From contig NZ_CP031320.1 in assembly GCF_003355155.1 (NCBI RefSeq), forward strand, positions 1,598,369 to 1,662,368: a stretch of 64,000 nucleotides of DNA, in the 5' to 3' direction. Under the pieces are notes generated by a model, which saw only the letters and a program-made list of their open reading frames with translations, made no database searches and was not told the origin of the DNA. Every line of letters starts with the position of its first letter. Position 1 is the stretch's first letter. The stretch comes from Streptomyces armeniacus (GTDB lineage: Bacteria > Actinomycetota > Actinomycetes > Streptomycetales > Streptomycetaceae). The translations under genes were made by a program, and so were the position numbers. Positions 15,724 through 23,772 of the stretch are shown here, piece after piece.

Positions 15724-16929
15724 TCACTGGGGGGAGCGGGCGGCGGCGCGGCGGCGTACGGCCCGCTTGGCGATGGACATCCGGTGGACCTCGGAGGCGC
15801 CGTCGTAGATGCGGAACGGGCGGACCTCGCGGAGGAACAGCGACAGCGGCACGTCGTACGAGATGCCGAGGGCGCCGTGGACCTGCACGGCCCGGTCGAC
15901 GACCCGGCCGACCGCCTCGGCGACGAACGTCTTGGCGACGGCCGTCTCGGAGCGGGCGCGGCCGCCCTGGTCGAGCAGCCACGCGGCGTGGGCGATCAGG
16001 TGCCGGCAGGCCGCGAGATCGATCTCGCTGTCGGCGAGCATCTGCTGGACCATGCCGAGACCGGCGAGCGGCTGCCCGAACGCCTCGCGCTCGCCGGCCC
16101 TGTCGAGGGCCATGTCCTGGGCCCGCTGGGCGATGCCGAGCCAGCGCATGCAGTGGGTGAGGCGGGCGGGCGCCAGCCGCACCTGCGCGTACGCGAACCC
16201 ACGGCCGACTTCGCCGAGTACGGCGTCGGGGGAGACCCGGCAGTCGTCGAAGACCACCTCGCAGTGTCCGCCCGTGAAGCCGGTGTCGAGGCTGCCGATG
16301 TGCCGGGTGATCCGCATCCCGGTGTTGCCGGCGTCGACCAGGAACATCGTCGCCCCGGCCGGAGCGCCCCCGTGCTCCGGGGTGGACGCCATGCAGATCG
16401 TCCAGGCCGCGCCGTCGGCTCCGGTGATGTACCACTTCCGCCCGTCGATGGCCCAGGCGTCGCCGTCCCAGCGGGCCGTGGTGCGCAGCATGGACGGATC
16501 GGAGCCGGCGCCGGGGCTGGGCTCGGTCATCGCGAAGCAGGACCGTACCGCCCCGCTCACCAGGGGCACGAGGTACTTCTCCTGCTGCTCGGGCGTTGCC
16601 ACCCGGTGCATCAGGTGCATGTTGCCCTCGTCGGGCGCCGCGCAGTTGAGCGCCAGCGGGCCGAGCAGGCTGTGGCCCGCCTCCCGCAGGATCTCCGCCT
16701 GCGCGGTGAGTGTGAGACCGAGACCGCCGAAGCGCACCGGTGCGGTGGGGGCGAGCAGCCCGTGCTCCTTGGCGGCCCGCTGGAGGCGTTGGCGCAGCGC
16801 GTCGGTGGGGCCGGTCCCGGTGTCCGGCAGCATTTCCTGTTCGGCCGGGACGACCTCGTCGCGTACGAAGACGCGTACCCGCTCCCGCAGCTCCAGCGTC
16901 GCCGGGTCGGGCGTGAAATCGACCGCCAT
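15724..16929 (-). CDS. Acyl-CoA dehydrogenase, ACAD10/11- and LvaC-like branch
   Basis: A 401-residue acyl-CoA dehydrogenase. It has the CFAMTEPSPGAGSDPSMLRT substrate loop with an insertion typical of the ACAD10/11 group, REAFGQPLAG, and the C-terminal RIYDGASEVHRM. In this branch the usual catalytic Glu of the EGT motif is Asp, as seen here. In ACAD10/11 and LvaC, the partner kinase phosphorylates a 4-hydroxyacyl-CoA and the dehydrogenase fold helps remove the phosphate. A kinase of the right type is encoded in the same operon (13020-14093). A plain dehydrogenase role is also possible. The start overlaps the SDR stop. Confidence 0.88.
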   Translation of the reverse strand: MAVDFTPDPATLELRERVRVFVRDEVVPAEQEMLPDTGTGPTDALRQRLQRAAKEHGLLAPTAPVRFGGLGLTLTAQAEILREAGHSLLGPLALNCAAPDEGNMHLMHRVATPEQQEKYLVPLVSGAVRSCFAMTEPSPGAGSDPSMLRTTARWDGDAWAIDGRKWYITGADGAAWTICMASTPEHGGAPAGATMFLVDAGNTGMRITRHIGSLDTGFTGGHCEVVFDDCRVSPDAVLGEVGRGFAYAQVRLAPARLTHCMRWLGIAQRAQDMALDRAGEREAFGQPLAGLGMVQQMLADSEIDLAACRHLIAHAAWLLDQGGRARSETAVAKTFVAEAVGRVVDRAVQVHGALGISYDVPLSLFLREVRPFRIYDGASEVHRMSIAKRAVRRRAAARSPQ

Positions 16930-17705
16930 CACTGGGCCGTCCAGCCGCCGTCGACGACCAGGGACGAGCCGGTGATGTAGCTGCCGGCGTCGGACGCGAG
17001 CAGCAGCAGAGCTCCGACCAGCTCGTCGGGGTCGCCCAGGCGGCGCATGGGGATGCTGGCGAGCGCGCTCGCCGACGCCTGCTCGTCCGCCTGGATCGCC
17101 TCGGTCATGCCGGAGACGACCAGTCCGGGTACGAGGGCGTTGACCCGGATGCCGCGCCGCCGGGTCCACTGCATCGCCAGGTCGCGGGTCATGCCCAGCA
17201 GCCCCGCCTTGGAGGCGCTGTACGCCGGCTGGGGAGCGTCGGTGGACACCATCCCGAGGACGGACGACATGTTGATGACCGAGCCGCCGTGGCCGGCGTC
17301 GATGCACGCCCGCCCGAACGCCTGCGCCATCTGGTACGCGCCGGTGAGGTTGACCTGGAGGACCCGGGCGAACTCGGCGGGGTCGTCTCTGTGCGTCGGC
17401 ACCACCCGGGCCATCCCGGCGTTGTTCACCAGGATGTCCACGTCGCCGAGTCCGTCCCGTGCCGCGGCCACGAGCGCGGCGCAGTCGGCGGGTTCGGCCA
17501 CGTCGGTGGCCACCGCGACGCAGCGGCGGCCCAGCGCCTCGACCTTCCGCCGCGTCTCCTCGAGCAGCTCCGTACGGCGGGCGCCGAGCGCGATGTCCGC
17601 ACCCGCCTCGGCCAGGGCCAGCGCGAAGGTGATTCCCAGTCCGGACGAGGCGCCCGTCACGATGGCGACCTTGCCGTCCAGTCTGAAGCGGTCGAATACG
17701 CTCAC
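16929..17705 (-). CDS. Short-chain dehydrogenase/reductase (paralogue of 36852-37628)
   Basis: A 258-residue classical SDR with TGASSGLG at the nucleotide site, NNAG, the catalytic Ser in NMSSVLG and the YSASKAG catalytic Tyr/Lys. It interconverts a hydroxyl and a keto group with NAD(P). GTG 17705 overlaps the stop of the CoA-transferase-like B gene (GTGA). It is highly similar, with the same length and the shared FGRACI, SSVLG and DLAMQW blocks, to the SDR at 36852-37628, so one arose by duplication within the regulon. In an Lva-like scheme such an SDR would make the 4-hydroxyacyl-CoA for the kinase; this is inference. Confidence 0.9.
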   Translation of the reverse strand: MSVFDRFRLDGKVAIVTGASSGLGITFALALAEAGADIALGARRTELLEETRRKVEALGRRCVAVATDVAEPADCAALVAAARDGLGDVDILVNNAGMARVVPTHRDDPAEFARVLQVNLTGAYQMAQAFGRACIDAGHGGSVINMSSVLGMVSTDAPQPAYSASKAGLLGMTRDLAMQWTRRRGIRVNALVPGLVVSGMTEAIQADEQASASALASIPMRRLGDPDELVGALLLLASDAGSYITGSSLVVDGGWTAQ

Positions 17706-18553
17706 GACGCCACCGCCGTCGCCCGCTCCCACTCGGCGTCGAGGACGCCCTTCAGATAAGCGAGGCGGTCCTTGCCGGACACGAAGTCGAACTTGACCGT
17801 GCCGAAGGGGTCGATCCTGTTGCGCAGCAGGTCGAGCTGGCGGGCGGTCGGCTCGGCCGTGGTCGGCACGTCGTCCGGCACCCGTACCTCGAAGCCGGTG
17901 TTCTCCACGACGGTCTGCGGGTCGACCCCGGGGTGTACGGACTCGATCCGGAACGGCTCGTCGTCTTCGTCCTTCACCAGCACGGCCAGGTTGGTGACGA
18001 CCACGACGGGACCGGGCTGGAGGCCCGCCTCCGTACGGGCGGCGGCGCCGACCTTCCACCGGGTGCCGGTGGTGAACTGGACCTTCTCGACCAGCGTCCG
18101 CGAGTTGTGGTTGCCGAAGTAGGCGACCATCTTGCGGTACATCTTGATCACTTCGGCGGCACCGGCGCCGCCGGGCAGCCGGACCTTCGGCTTGTCGAAG
18201 GGGCCGATCGCCGAGAGGTTGATGGCGCCGCTGCCGTCGAACTGGGCGGACGACACGGCCTCGACACCGCCGTGGTTGGCCAGGTGGATGGAGTTGACCT
18301 CGGTCAGCATGCCCCAGCGGCAGGCGGCGCCCTTGTAAGCGGCGGCCTCGGCGCCGGTGAAGGACAGCTGGACCGGGGCCATGCCCACCGCGTCGAATCC
18401 GGCGAGGTAGGCGCCCTTGGCGTGGGTCAGCTTGGCCAGCATGTACGCCGCGTACGCGAGCGGGGTGAACGAACCCATCACGGTCACGCCCTGCTCGTCG
18501 ACCTCCGCCGCCACACGGCAGGTCATCAGCTCGTGGATCTCGTAGTCGGTCAT
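17702..18553 (-). CDS. Class I CoA-transferase-like subunit B, IpdB-like, without the catalytic Glu
   Basis: A 283-residue protein of the glutaconate CoA-transferase beta fold, recognised by AQFDGSGAINLSAIGPFDKP and VENTGFEV. In true transferases a Glu in the VESG stretch forms the CoA thioester. Here that stretch reads AYLAGFDAVG, so the Glu is missing. IpdB of steroid degradation also lacks it and works with IpdA as a hydrolase that opens a ring beta-diketone. I therefore favour a hydrolase. It is coupled to the A subunit by an ATGA overlap and to the SDR by GTGA. Confidence 0.85.
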   Translation of the reverse strand: MTDYEIHELMTCRVAAEVDEQGVTVMGSFTPLAYAAYMLAKLTHAKGAYLAGFDAVGMAPVQLSFTGAEAAAYKGAACRWGMLTEVNSIHLANHGGVEAVSSAQFDGSGAINLSAIGPFDKPKVRLPGGAGAAEVIKMYRKMVAYFGNHNSRTLVEKVQFTTGTRWKVGAAARTEAGLQPGPVVVVTNLAVLVKDEDDEPFRIESVHPGVDPQTVVENTGFEVRVPDDVPTTAEPTARQLDLLRNRIDPFGTVKFDFVSGKDRLAYLKGVLDAEWERATAVAS

Positions 18554-19464
18554 GCCTCTGCTCCTTCGATCACTTCGGCGGCGTCCACCAGGCTGGTGAG
18601 CACGGAGTCGCGTCCCTTGAGCACCCGGGCCCGGTAACCCTCTTCGCTCTCGCCGCGTACCTGCTCCACGTACTCGGCGAACGAGGGGCCGGCCGCGGCG
18701 CCGGCGTAGTCCATGAGTTCCCAGGCGTCCATCGCGTAGCGCGGTATGTGCGAGGTGGGGTGGGCGCCGAACGGCGCCTCGATGACCGCCTCCACGTAGT
18801 AGCCGGGGAGCTTGGTCATGTGCGCGTTCCGCACGATCACATCGCGGTCGACCACCTCCTCGCAGGTGACGATGACCTTGCGGGCGGCCTTGGCCATCTC
18901 GACGTCCGGACCGGAGGTGCCGTCCCACTGCGCGTTCCCCTCCGCGTCGGCGCGCAGGGCGTGCACGATCGCCACGTCGGGCTGGAGAGCGCGGACCGCG
19001 GTCAGCTCCTCACCGGTGAACGGGCAGGTGCTGGTGGCGTAGATCCCGGGATAGCGGGCCGGGATGTCGGAGCCGAACGGGCCGCGGTAGGGCAGGTACG
19101 GGACGCCGCGGCCCTGCGCCTCCAGGCCGATCAGCAGGCCCAGCCCGGTGTACTCGGTGAACGGCAGCGTGCCCGACTCGACCGCCTTGCGTACGTTCGG
19201 GGCCAGGCCGAAGGCCTCCATGGTGACCATGGAGAAGGAGAGATGGCCCAGGGCGCCGGCGGCCGCCAGCAGATCCATGTCGACCGAGCCGACGACGGTG
19301 ATCGCATGGATGTCCCTGCGCCCGGCGCGGATCAGCTCGCGGACCGCCGCCATGGGATGGTTCGCGAACCAGCCGCCGCCGAAGGCCACGGAGTCGCCGT
19401 CGTGGACGAGTTCTCCCAGGATCTCCAGGGGGGCGACCTTGTCGGGCATCTTGCTTTCGCTCAT
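18550..19464 (-). CDS. Class I CoA-transferase-like subunit A, IpdA-like
   Basis: A 304-residue partner of the protein at 17702-18553, with the GGGWFANHPMAAVRELIRAG opening typical of GctA/IpdA. Glu104 in LPFTEYTG lies where IpdA has the Glu that I recall as essential for ring hydrolysis (Glu105 of the mycobacterial protein). It is the first gene of a seven-gene operon running left to 13020, behind operator E and the promoter at 19524-19552. The pair could open an alicyclic ring in a CoA-bound intermediate. An ordinary CoA transferase cannot be excluded from sequence alone. Confidence 0.85.
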   Translation of the reverse strand: MSESKMPDKVAPLEILGELVHDGDSVAFGGGWFANHPMAAVRELIRAGRRDIHAITVVGSVDMDLLAAAGALGHLSFSMVTMEAFGLAPNVRKAVESGTLPFTEYTGLGLLIGLEAQGRGVPYLPYRGPFGSDIPARYPGIYATSTCPFTGEELTAVRALQPDVAIVHALRADAEGNAQWDGTSGPDVEMAKAARKVIVTCEEVVDRDVIVRNAHMTKLPGYYVEAVIEAPFGAHPTSHIPRYAMDAWELMDYAGAAAGPSFAEYVEQVRGESEEGYRARVLKGRDSVLTSLVDAAEVIEGAEA

Positions 19465-19523
19465 GGCTCCACCACAGCTCTCTGGTCGGACGCGATTCCC
19501 CCTCCGCGGGGCCGCGGAGCAAT

Positions 19524-19552
19524 AATCTACCGTTGAACGTCAAAGGTGTAAA
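19524..19552 (-). promoter_or_regulatory. Promoter of the IpdA-like operon, with operator E inside the spacer
   Basis: On the minus strand TTTACA (19552-19547) and TAGATT (19529-19524) are separated by 17 bases. The operator lies between and across the -10, which is the place a MerR-family protein binds. Confidence 0.6.
19527..19543. promoter_or_regulatory. Regulon operator E
   Basis: CTACCG-TTGAA-CGTCAA, upstream of the IpdA-like operon. It is one base different from operator M in front of the ABC importer gene. Confidence 0.78.
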
Positions 19553-19594
19553 TGGTGCTCGGCGCGGGTCGCTCCGCCGTGGGTGCCCGTACGG

Positions 19595-20401
19595 TCATCC
19601 GCTGTCGCGGGTGACGCCGCGCAGGCCCTTCGCCGCCATGAACTCCGAGATCCGGGTCCACACTTCGTCCTGGCGGAGCATCACCTGGTCCGCGATGGCC
19701 TCGAGGTCGGCGGCGCGCCGGGAGTCCAGGCGGGGGCCGCAGTCAACGGCGACGGAGGCGAAGTACGCCGACGGCCAGGGGAGGTTCTCGACGACGGTGG
19801 CGATCTCCTCCAGTTCCGCGGCGAGTTCGCCGTGCGGCACCACCCGGCTGACGATTCCGGCGCGGAGCGCCTCCTCGGCGCCGACGAGCCGGGACGTGAG
19901 GATCATGTCCTTGGCGAAGGCCTCGCCGGTCGCCCGCGCCAGTCGGCTGGTGCCGCCGACGTCGGGGACGATGCCCATGCGCATCTGCGGCATGGCGAAC
20001 ACCGCCCGGTCGCTGGCGATCCGGAGGTCGCACGCCAGCGCCAGCTCCAGTCCGGCGCCCACCACGGGGCCGTTGACGGCGACGACAGTGGGCTGGGGGA
20101 CGCGCTCGAAGCGTTCGACGATGTTCGCCCAGCGCCGGATGAACGAGGGGTAGCTGCCCCTCTCCGCCTCCAGTGAGGCGCCGATGGCCCCGAAGTCGAC
20201 GCCGGCGCAGAACGCCGGGCCGTTCCCCGTGAGGGTCACCACGCGCAGGTCGTCGCGGACCTCCGCGGGGGCCATGACCTGATCGAGCTCGTCCCAGGCG
20301 GCGAACGTCAGCGCGTTCCGCTCCTCCGGCCTGTCGAGGGTGATGGACAGGCGGCTTCCGGAGTCGGTGACCGCCAGGGTCGTGAATGTCGGGTCCGTCA
20401 T
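19595..20401 (-). CDS. Crotonase-family enzyme, probable enoyl-CoA isomerase
   Basis: A 268-residue crotonase with NGPAFCAGVDF at the oxyanion hole and GPVVGAGLELALACD, which keeps the first acidic residue. At the second position the usual PEI is PQM (MPQMRMGIVPDVGG), so one hydratase Glu is Gln. An Asp in PDVGG is at the place used by PaaG-like isomerases. I therefore favour double-bond isomerisation over hydration. It is transcribed from the gap that holds operators F and G, with a candidate minus-strand promoter TTTACG-N17-TATCCT over operator F (20479-20451), and is divergent from the mutase genes. Confidence 0.84.
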   Translation of the reverse strand: MTDPTFTTLAVTDSGSRLSITLDRPEERNALTFAAWDELDQVMAPAEVRDDLRVVTLTGNGPAFCAGVDFGAIGASLEAERGSYPSFIRRWANIVERFERVPQPTVVAVNGPVVGAGLELALACDLRIASDRAVFAMPQMRMGIVPDVGGTSRLARATGEAFAKDMILTSRLVGAEEALRAGIVSRVVPHGELAAELEEIATVVENLPWPSAYFASVAVDCGPRLDSRRAADLEAIADQVMLRQDEVWTRISEFMAAKGLRGVTRDSG

Positions 20402-20455
20402 GGTGTCTCCTCAAAGCCGGTCGTGCCGCGGCCCGGGGACGGGCGGCGCCAGGAT

Positions 20456-20469
20456 ACGTTATGTAACGT
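20456..20469. repeat. Perfect palindrome overlapping operator F
   Basis: ACGTTA-TG-TAACGT is a perfect inverted repeat sharing its right arm with operator F. The ten bases CGTTATGTAA inside it (20457-20466) recur at 20531-20540, next to operator G. Confidence 0.5.
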
Positions 20470-20479
20470 GCAACGTAAA
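20463..20479. promoter_or_regulatory. Regulon operator F
   Basis: GTAACG-TGCAA-CGTAAA in the divergent gap before the crotonase (-) and the MeaB-like gene (+). On the minus strand TTTACG of this site is 17 bases from TATCCT. Confidence 0.75.
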
Positions 20480-20542
20480 ATATTTCCGCGCGGACTCGTC
20501 CCATCCGGCGGGCCCTGGCGTGGCGGCGGCCGTTATGTAAGA

Positions 20543-20559
20543 CTGACGTTCAACGTAAA
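20543..20559. promoter_or_regulatory. Regulon operator G
   Basis: CTGACG-TTCAA-CGTAAA, 27 bases upstream of the MeaB-like start. It probably controls the mutase operon. It is 80 bases (start to start) from operator F. Confidence 0.78.
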
Positions 20560-20585
20560 CAATTAACCCCTGGCAGGGATGACCC

Positions 20586-21596
20586 GTGAAAGCTGTGACC
20601 GACCCGTCCGCGGAAGCCGCTGCCGAAGTGGCCGCCGGAAGCGTGCGGCACGTGGGACGGTTGATCACCGGGATCGAGAACGGGCGCGCCGAGGCCCGTA
20701 CGACGCTGCGCCACCTGGTGCCACACTGCGGGAACGCGCAGCTGATCGGCGTGACCGGACCGCCGGGGGCGGGCAAGAGCACGCTCGTGGCGGCGCTCAT
20801 CCGCGAGCTGCGGAACCAGCGGCGGACCGTCGGCGTGATCGCCGTCGATCCCTCCAGCCCGTTCAGCGGCGGCGCTCTGCTCGGCGACCGCGACCGGATG
20901 CTGGAGGCCGCCGGCGGCGACCCGGAGGTCTTCATCCGGTCACTCGCCTCGCGGGGTGCGTCGGGCGGTCTCGCCGCCGCGGTCAACGACGCGGTCGACG
21001 TGCTGGACGCCATGGGCAAGGACGTCGTCATCGTGGAGACCGTCGGTGTCGGGCAGGGCGAGTTCGACATCGCCAGGATCGCGCACACCGTCGTCCTCGT
21101 ACTGGTCCCCGGCTACGGCGACGCCCTCCAGGCGATGAAGGCCGGCATCACCGAGATCGCGGACGTGCTCGCCGTCAACAAGGGCGATACGCCCGGCGCC
21201 GAGCAGACCCACAAGGACCTGGCGGCCCAGGGGTTCGAACGACGGAGCCCCGCCGGCGGCGAGCCCTGGCCGGTCCCGGTCCGCAAGGTGTCCGCCCTGC
21301 GGCACGAGGGCGTCGCCGAAGTGGTCGCCGCGGTGGACGGGCACCACGCGTTCACCGGCGCCACCCGGTGGCGGGCGGAGGCGGAACGCGCCCGCCGCCA
21401 CGCCCAGTTCGCCGCCTTCGTCGGCGACCGGCTGCGCACGGAGCTGCTCGCCGACGCCGGAGCCGTGTTCGGCGCGGAGCGGCTGACCGACCCGTACGGG
21501 ACCGCCGAGAGGTACGTACAGGAACTGCTCCACGTGCACGGGCGGCTCGTCGACCGCCCTCGCCCCGAGGCCAAGCCAGAAACGGAGAAGCCGTGA
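20586..21596 (+). CDS. MeaB/ArgK-type G protein, chaperone of a B12-dependent acyl-CoA mutase
   Basis: A 336-residue GTPase of the SIMIBI class. The P-loop GPPGAGKST spans 58-66, followed by AVDPSSPFSGGALLGDR, the switch region ETVGVGQGE and the guanine-specific NKGD. MeaB-type proteins load adenosylcobalamin and protect the mutase against inactivation. GTG 20586 is the start, with GGCAGGGA upstream. The stop overlaps the mutase GTG (GTGA), so this chaperone is dedicated to the adjacent mutase and not to a housekeeping methylmalonyl-CoA mutase. Confidence 0.92.
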   Translation: MKAVTDPSAEAAAEVAAGSVRHVGRLITGIENGRAEARTTLRHLVPHCGNAQLIGVTGPPGAGKSTLVAALIRELRNQRRTVGVIAVDPSSPFSGGALLGDRDRMLEAAGGDPEVFIRSLASRGASGGLAAAVNDAVDVLDAMGKDVVIVETVGVGQGEFDIARIAHTVVLVLVPGYGDALQAMKAGITEIADVLAVNKGDTPGAEQTHKDLAAQGFERRSPAGGEPWPVPVRKVSALRHEGVAEVVAAVDGHHAFTGATRWRAEAERARRHAQFAAFVGDRLRTELLADAGAVFGAERLTDPYGTAERYVQELLHVHGRLVDRPRPEAKPETEKP

Positions 21597-23260
21597 CATC
21601 CCTCCTGAGCAGCAAGTTCGAGGCGGCCAAGGAAGCGTGGGCCGCACGCCGGGCCCGCTACGCGAGCAGACTGCGCCCCGCCTCAACCGTCTCCGGCCTG
21701 CCGCTGAAGACGGTCTACACCCGAGAGGACGTGACCGGCTCCGACCTGGACGTGATGCCCGGCGTCTACCCGTTCACCCGCGGCCTGCATCCGGACGGGT
21801 ACGCCCTGACGCCGTGGATGCAGCAGATGGTCTTCGGCTACGGGACCATCGAGGAGACCCGGCAGAAGATGGAGAAGATGGTCGCGGAGGGCATGGAGGG
21901 CTACTTCGGCCACAAGGTCTTCAACACCGTCTACGACGTCCCGTGCATGTACGGCATCGACGCCGACCACCCCGAGGCCGTGGGCAACATCGGCCAGTGC
22001 GGGGTGCACATGAGCACCGGTGACGACTACGACGAGCTGGTGCGCGACTGGGAACTGGACTCGACCAACTTCTCCATGATCACCGGAGACAACTGCCTGC
22101 CCGCGCTGGCGCTGCTCGCGGCCGCCGTCGAGCGCCGCGGCGAGCCGACGGCGAAGATGCACGGCAATTCCATGAACTGGTACCCGCGCATCGCCGTGCA
22201 GGACGTGCCGTCCTGGGAGCCCCAGTGGGGCTACGCCCTGATGATCGACCTGATCAAGTGGGCCAAGGAGAACGCGCCCGACTGGAACCCGGTCAACATC
22301 TTCATGTACGGCCTGTCCGAGGCCGGCGCCACCCCGGTGCAGGAGCTCGCGTACGGCCTGTCCTGGGGCAAGTCGGTCATCGACGCCGGCCTGGAGGCGG
22401 GCCTGGCACCGGACGACTTCATCGGCCGGCTGTCCTTCCAGATCGGCTGCACGGTCAACGTCTTCGAGGAGGCCGCCAAGTTCCGGGCGCACCGCCGGAT
22501 GTGGGCCAAGCTGTGCAAGGACGCGGGTGTCACCAAGCCGTCCCACATGCACGCCCGGGTGCACGTACACACCAGTGGTTACGTGCTCACCCAGCAGCAG
22601 CTGATGAACAACAACGCCCGCATCACCCTCCAGACCCTGGCCGCCGTGCTGGGCGGCGTCCAGTCGATCCACACCTGTTCGTACGACGAGGCCGTGGGAG
22701 TGCCCACCGAGGAGTCGCACCGTACGGCGCTGCGCACCCAGCAGATCCTGATGTGGGAGAGCGGGCTGCGCGACGTGGCCGACCCGCTGGGCGGTTCGTA
22801 CTTCCTCGAGAAGCTGACCGACGACATGGAGGCCGAGGCCTGGAAGATCTTCGACGATCTCGAGGCGGCCGGCGGCTACCGCAGGGGCATCGAGACCGGT
22901 GAGGTCAAGCGGAGCATCGACAACGCCTCGTACGAGATGAAGAAGAAGATCAACAGTGGCGAGACACCGATAGTCGGCGTCAACCGCTACGTCTCGGACG
23001 AGCAGGAGAACTACGAGCCGTTCCGTATCGACGAGTCCATCGAGGACAAGGCCAGGACGCGGCTGGAGAACTACCGCGCCAAGCGCGACCAGGCCGCGGT
23101 GGACGCGGCCCTCGTGGACGTCCGGCGGGCCTGCCAGGCGCTGAAGGACGGTACCGGCCCGCTGATGCCCGCCCTGGTGGAGGCCGCCCGGAGGGGTGCC
23201 ACCAACGGGGAGATGATGGTGCCGATGCGCGAAGCGTTCGGCTGGTACGTCAGCGAGTGA
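21593..23260 (+). CDS. B12-dependent acyl-CoA mutase, large (substrate-binding) subunit of unknown specificity
   Basis: A 555-residue large subunit of the methylmalonyl-CoA mutase superfamily, the length of split enzymes (isobutyryl-, 2-hydroxyisobutyryl-, pivalyl-CoA mutase). The N-terminal MPGVYPFTRG (55-64) and the later TCSYDEAVGVPTEESHRTAL and DPLGGSYF blocks are standard. The pocket is not: where methylmalonyl-CoA mutase has RPWTIRQY, this protein has TPWMQQMV (73-80), so the Tyr89 position appears to be Val80. The Arg207 region is also unlike the classical enzyme. It should swap a group between neighbouring carbons of an acyl-CoA, but not methylmalonyl-CoA. It forms an operon with the MeaB-like protein, the B12 subunit and a reductase. 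Confidence 0.9.
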   Translation: MTSLLSSKFEAAKEAWAARRARYASRLRPASTVSGLPLKTVYTREDVTGSDLDVMPGVYPFTRGLHPDGYALTPWMQQMVFGYGTIEETRQKMEKMVAEGMEGYFGHKVFNTVYDVPCMYGIDADHPEAVGNIGQCGVHMSTGDDYDELVRDWELDSTNFSMITGDNCLPALALLAAAVERRGEPTAKMHGNSMNWYPRIAVQDVPSWEPQWGYALMIDLIKWAKENAPDWNPVNIFMYGLSEAGATPVQELAYGLSWGKSVIDAGLEAGLAPDDFIGRLSFQIGCTVNVFEEAAKFRAHRRMWAKLCKDAGVTKPSHMHARVHVHTSGYVLTQQQLMNNNARITLQTLAAVLGGVQSIHTCSYDEAVGVPTEESHRTALRTQQILMWESGLRDVADPLGGSYFLEKLTDDMEAEAWKIFDDLEAAGGYRRGIETGEVKRSIDNASYEMKKKINSGETPIVGVNRYVSDEQENYEPFRIDESIEDKARTRLENYRAKRDQAAVDAALVDVRRACQALKDGTGPLMPALVEAARRGATNGEMMVPMREAFGWYVSE

Positions 23261-23306
23261 GCCCGCGCCGGGCCTCGTACATCACACAAGACACAAGGAG
23301 TGCACC

Positions 23307-23714
23307 GTGTCCGAGGAGCACATCAAGGTCCTGCTGGCCAAGAAGAAGATCGACGTCCACGGGCGCGGCTCCAAGCTGATCGCCCGGGAGCTCCGTGACG
23401 CCGGTATGGAGGTCGTCTACTTCCGGTTCGGAGTGGCGGAGGAGATCGCCGAGGCGGCCCTCCAGGAGGACGTCGACGTGGTGGCGGTCAGCATCATGAC
23501 GAGCGGTCAGATGCAGATCGCCCGTGAACTCGTCCCGGCACTCAAGAAGCGTGGGATGGACCAGGTCCTGGTGATCATGGGCGGCATCATTCCCGAGGTC
23601 GACTTCGAGCCGCTGCGGGAGCTCGGCGTCCACCGGAGCTTCCCGCCCGGCCTGCCGGGCGGTGTGGTCGCCGACTACATCCGGGAGAACGCAGGTACGG
23701 TCACCCTCGTCTAG
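23307..23714 (+). CDS. Cobalamin-binding small subunit of the acyl-CoA mutase
   Basis: A 135-residue B12-binding domain. The cobalt-ligand motif DxHxxG is Asp16-His18-Gly21, and the later VSIMTSG and VIMGGIIPEVDF segments bind the nucleotide tail. His18 should replace dimethylbenzimidazole as lower ligand (base-off, His-on). The GTG at 23307 has AAGGAG 8 bases upstream. It follows the large subunit by 46 bases. Together they form the split enzyme seen in isobutyryl- and hydroxyisobutyryl-CoA mutases. Confidence 0.93.
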   Translation: MSEEHIKVLLAKKKIDVHGRGSKLIARELRDAGMEVVYFRFGVAEEIAEAALQEDVDVVAVSIMTSGQMQIARELVPALKKRGMDQVLVIMGGIIPEVDFEPLRELGVHRSFPPGLPGGVVADYIRENAGTVTLV

Positions 23715-23772
23715 CTCCAGGCCCAGGCCCAGGACGAGAACGTCAGTGGTACTTCCCCTGAAAGGGGTCATC

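Noticed and set aside
20454..20462. A fifteenth operator overlapping site F (GATACG...)
   Set aside because: The right half does not fit CGTnAA with a five-base spacer. It is reported only as a separate palindrome.
20579..23260. A single open frame that would fuse an N-terminal part to the mutase large subunit
   Set aside because: The first third is a shadow frame of the MeaB-like gene. The true mutase start is GTG 21593, overlapping the MeaB stop.
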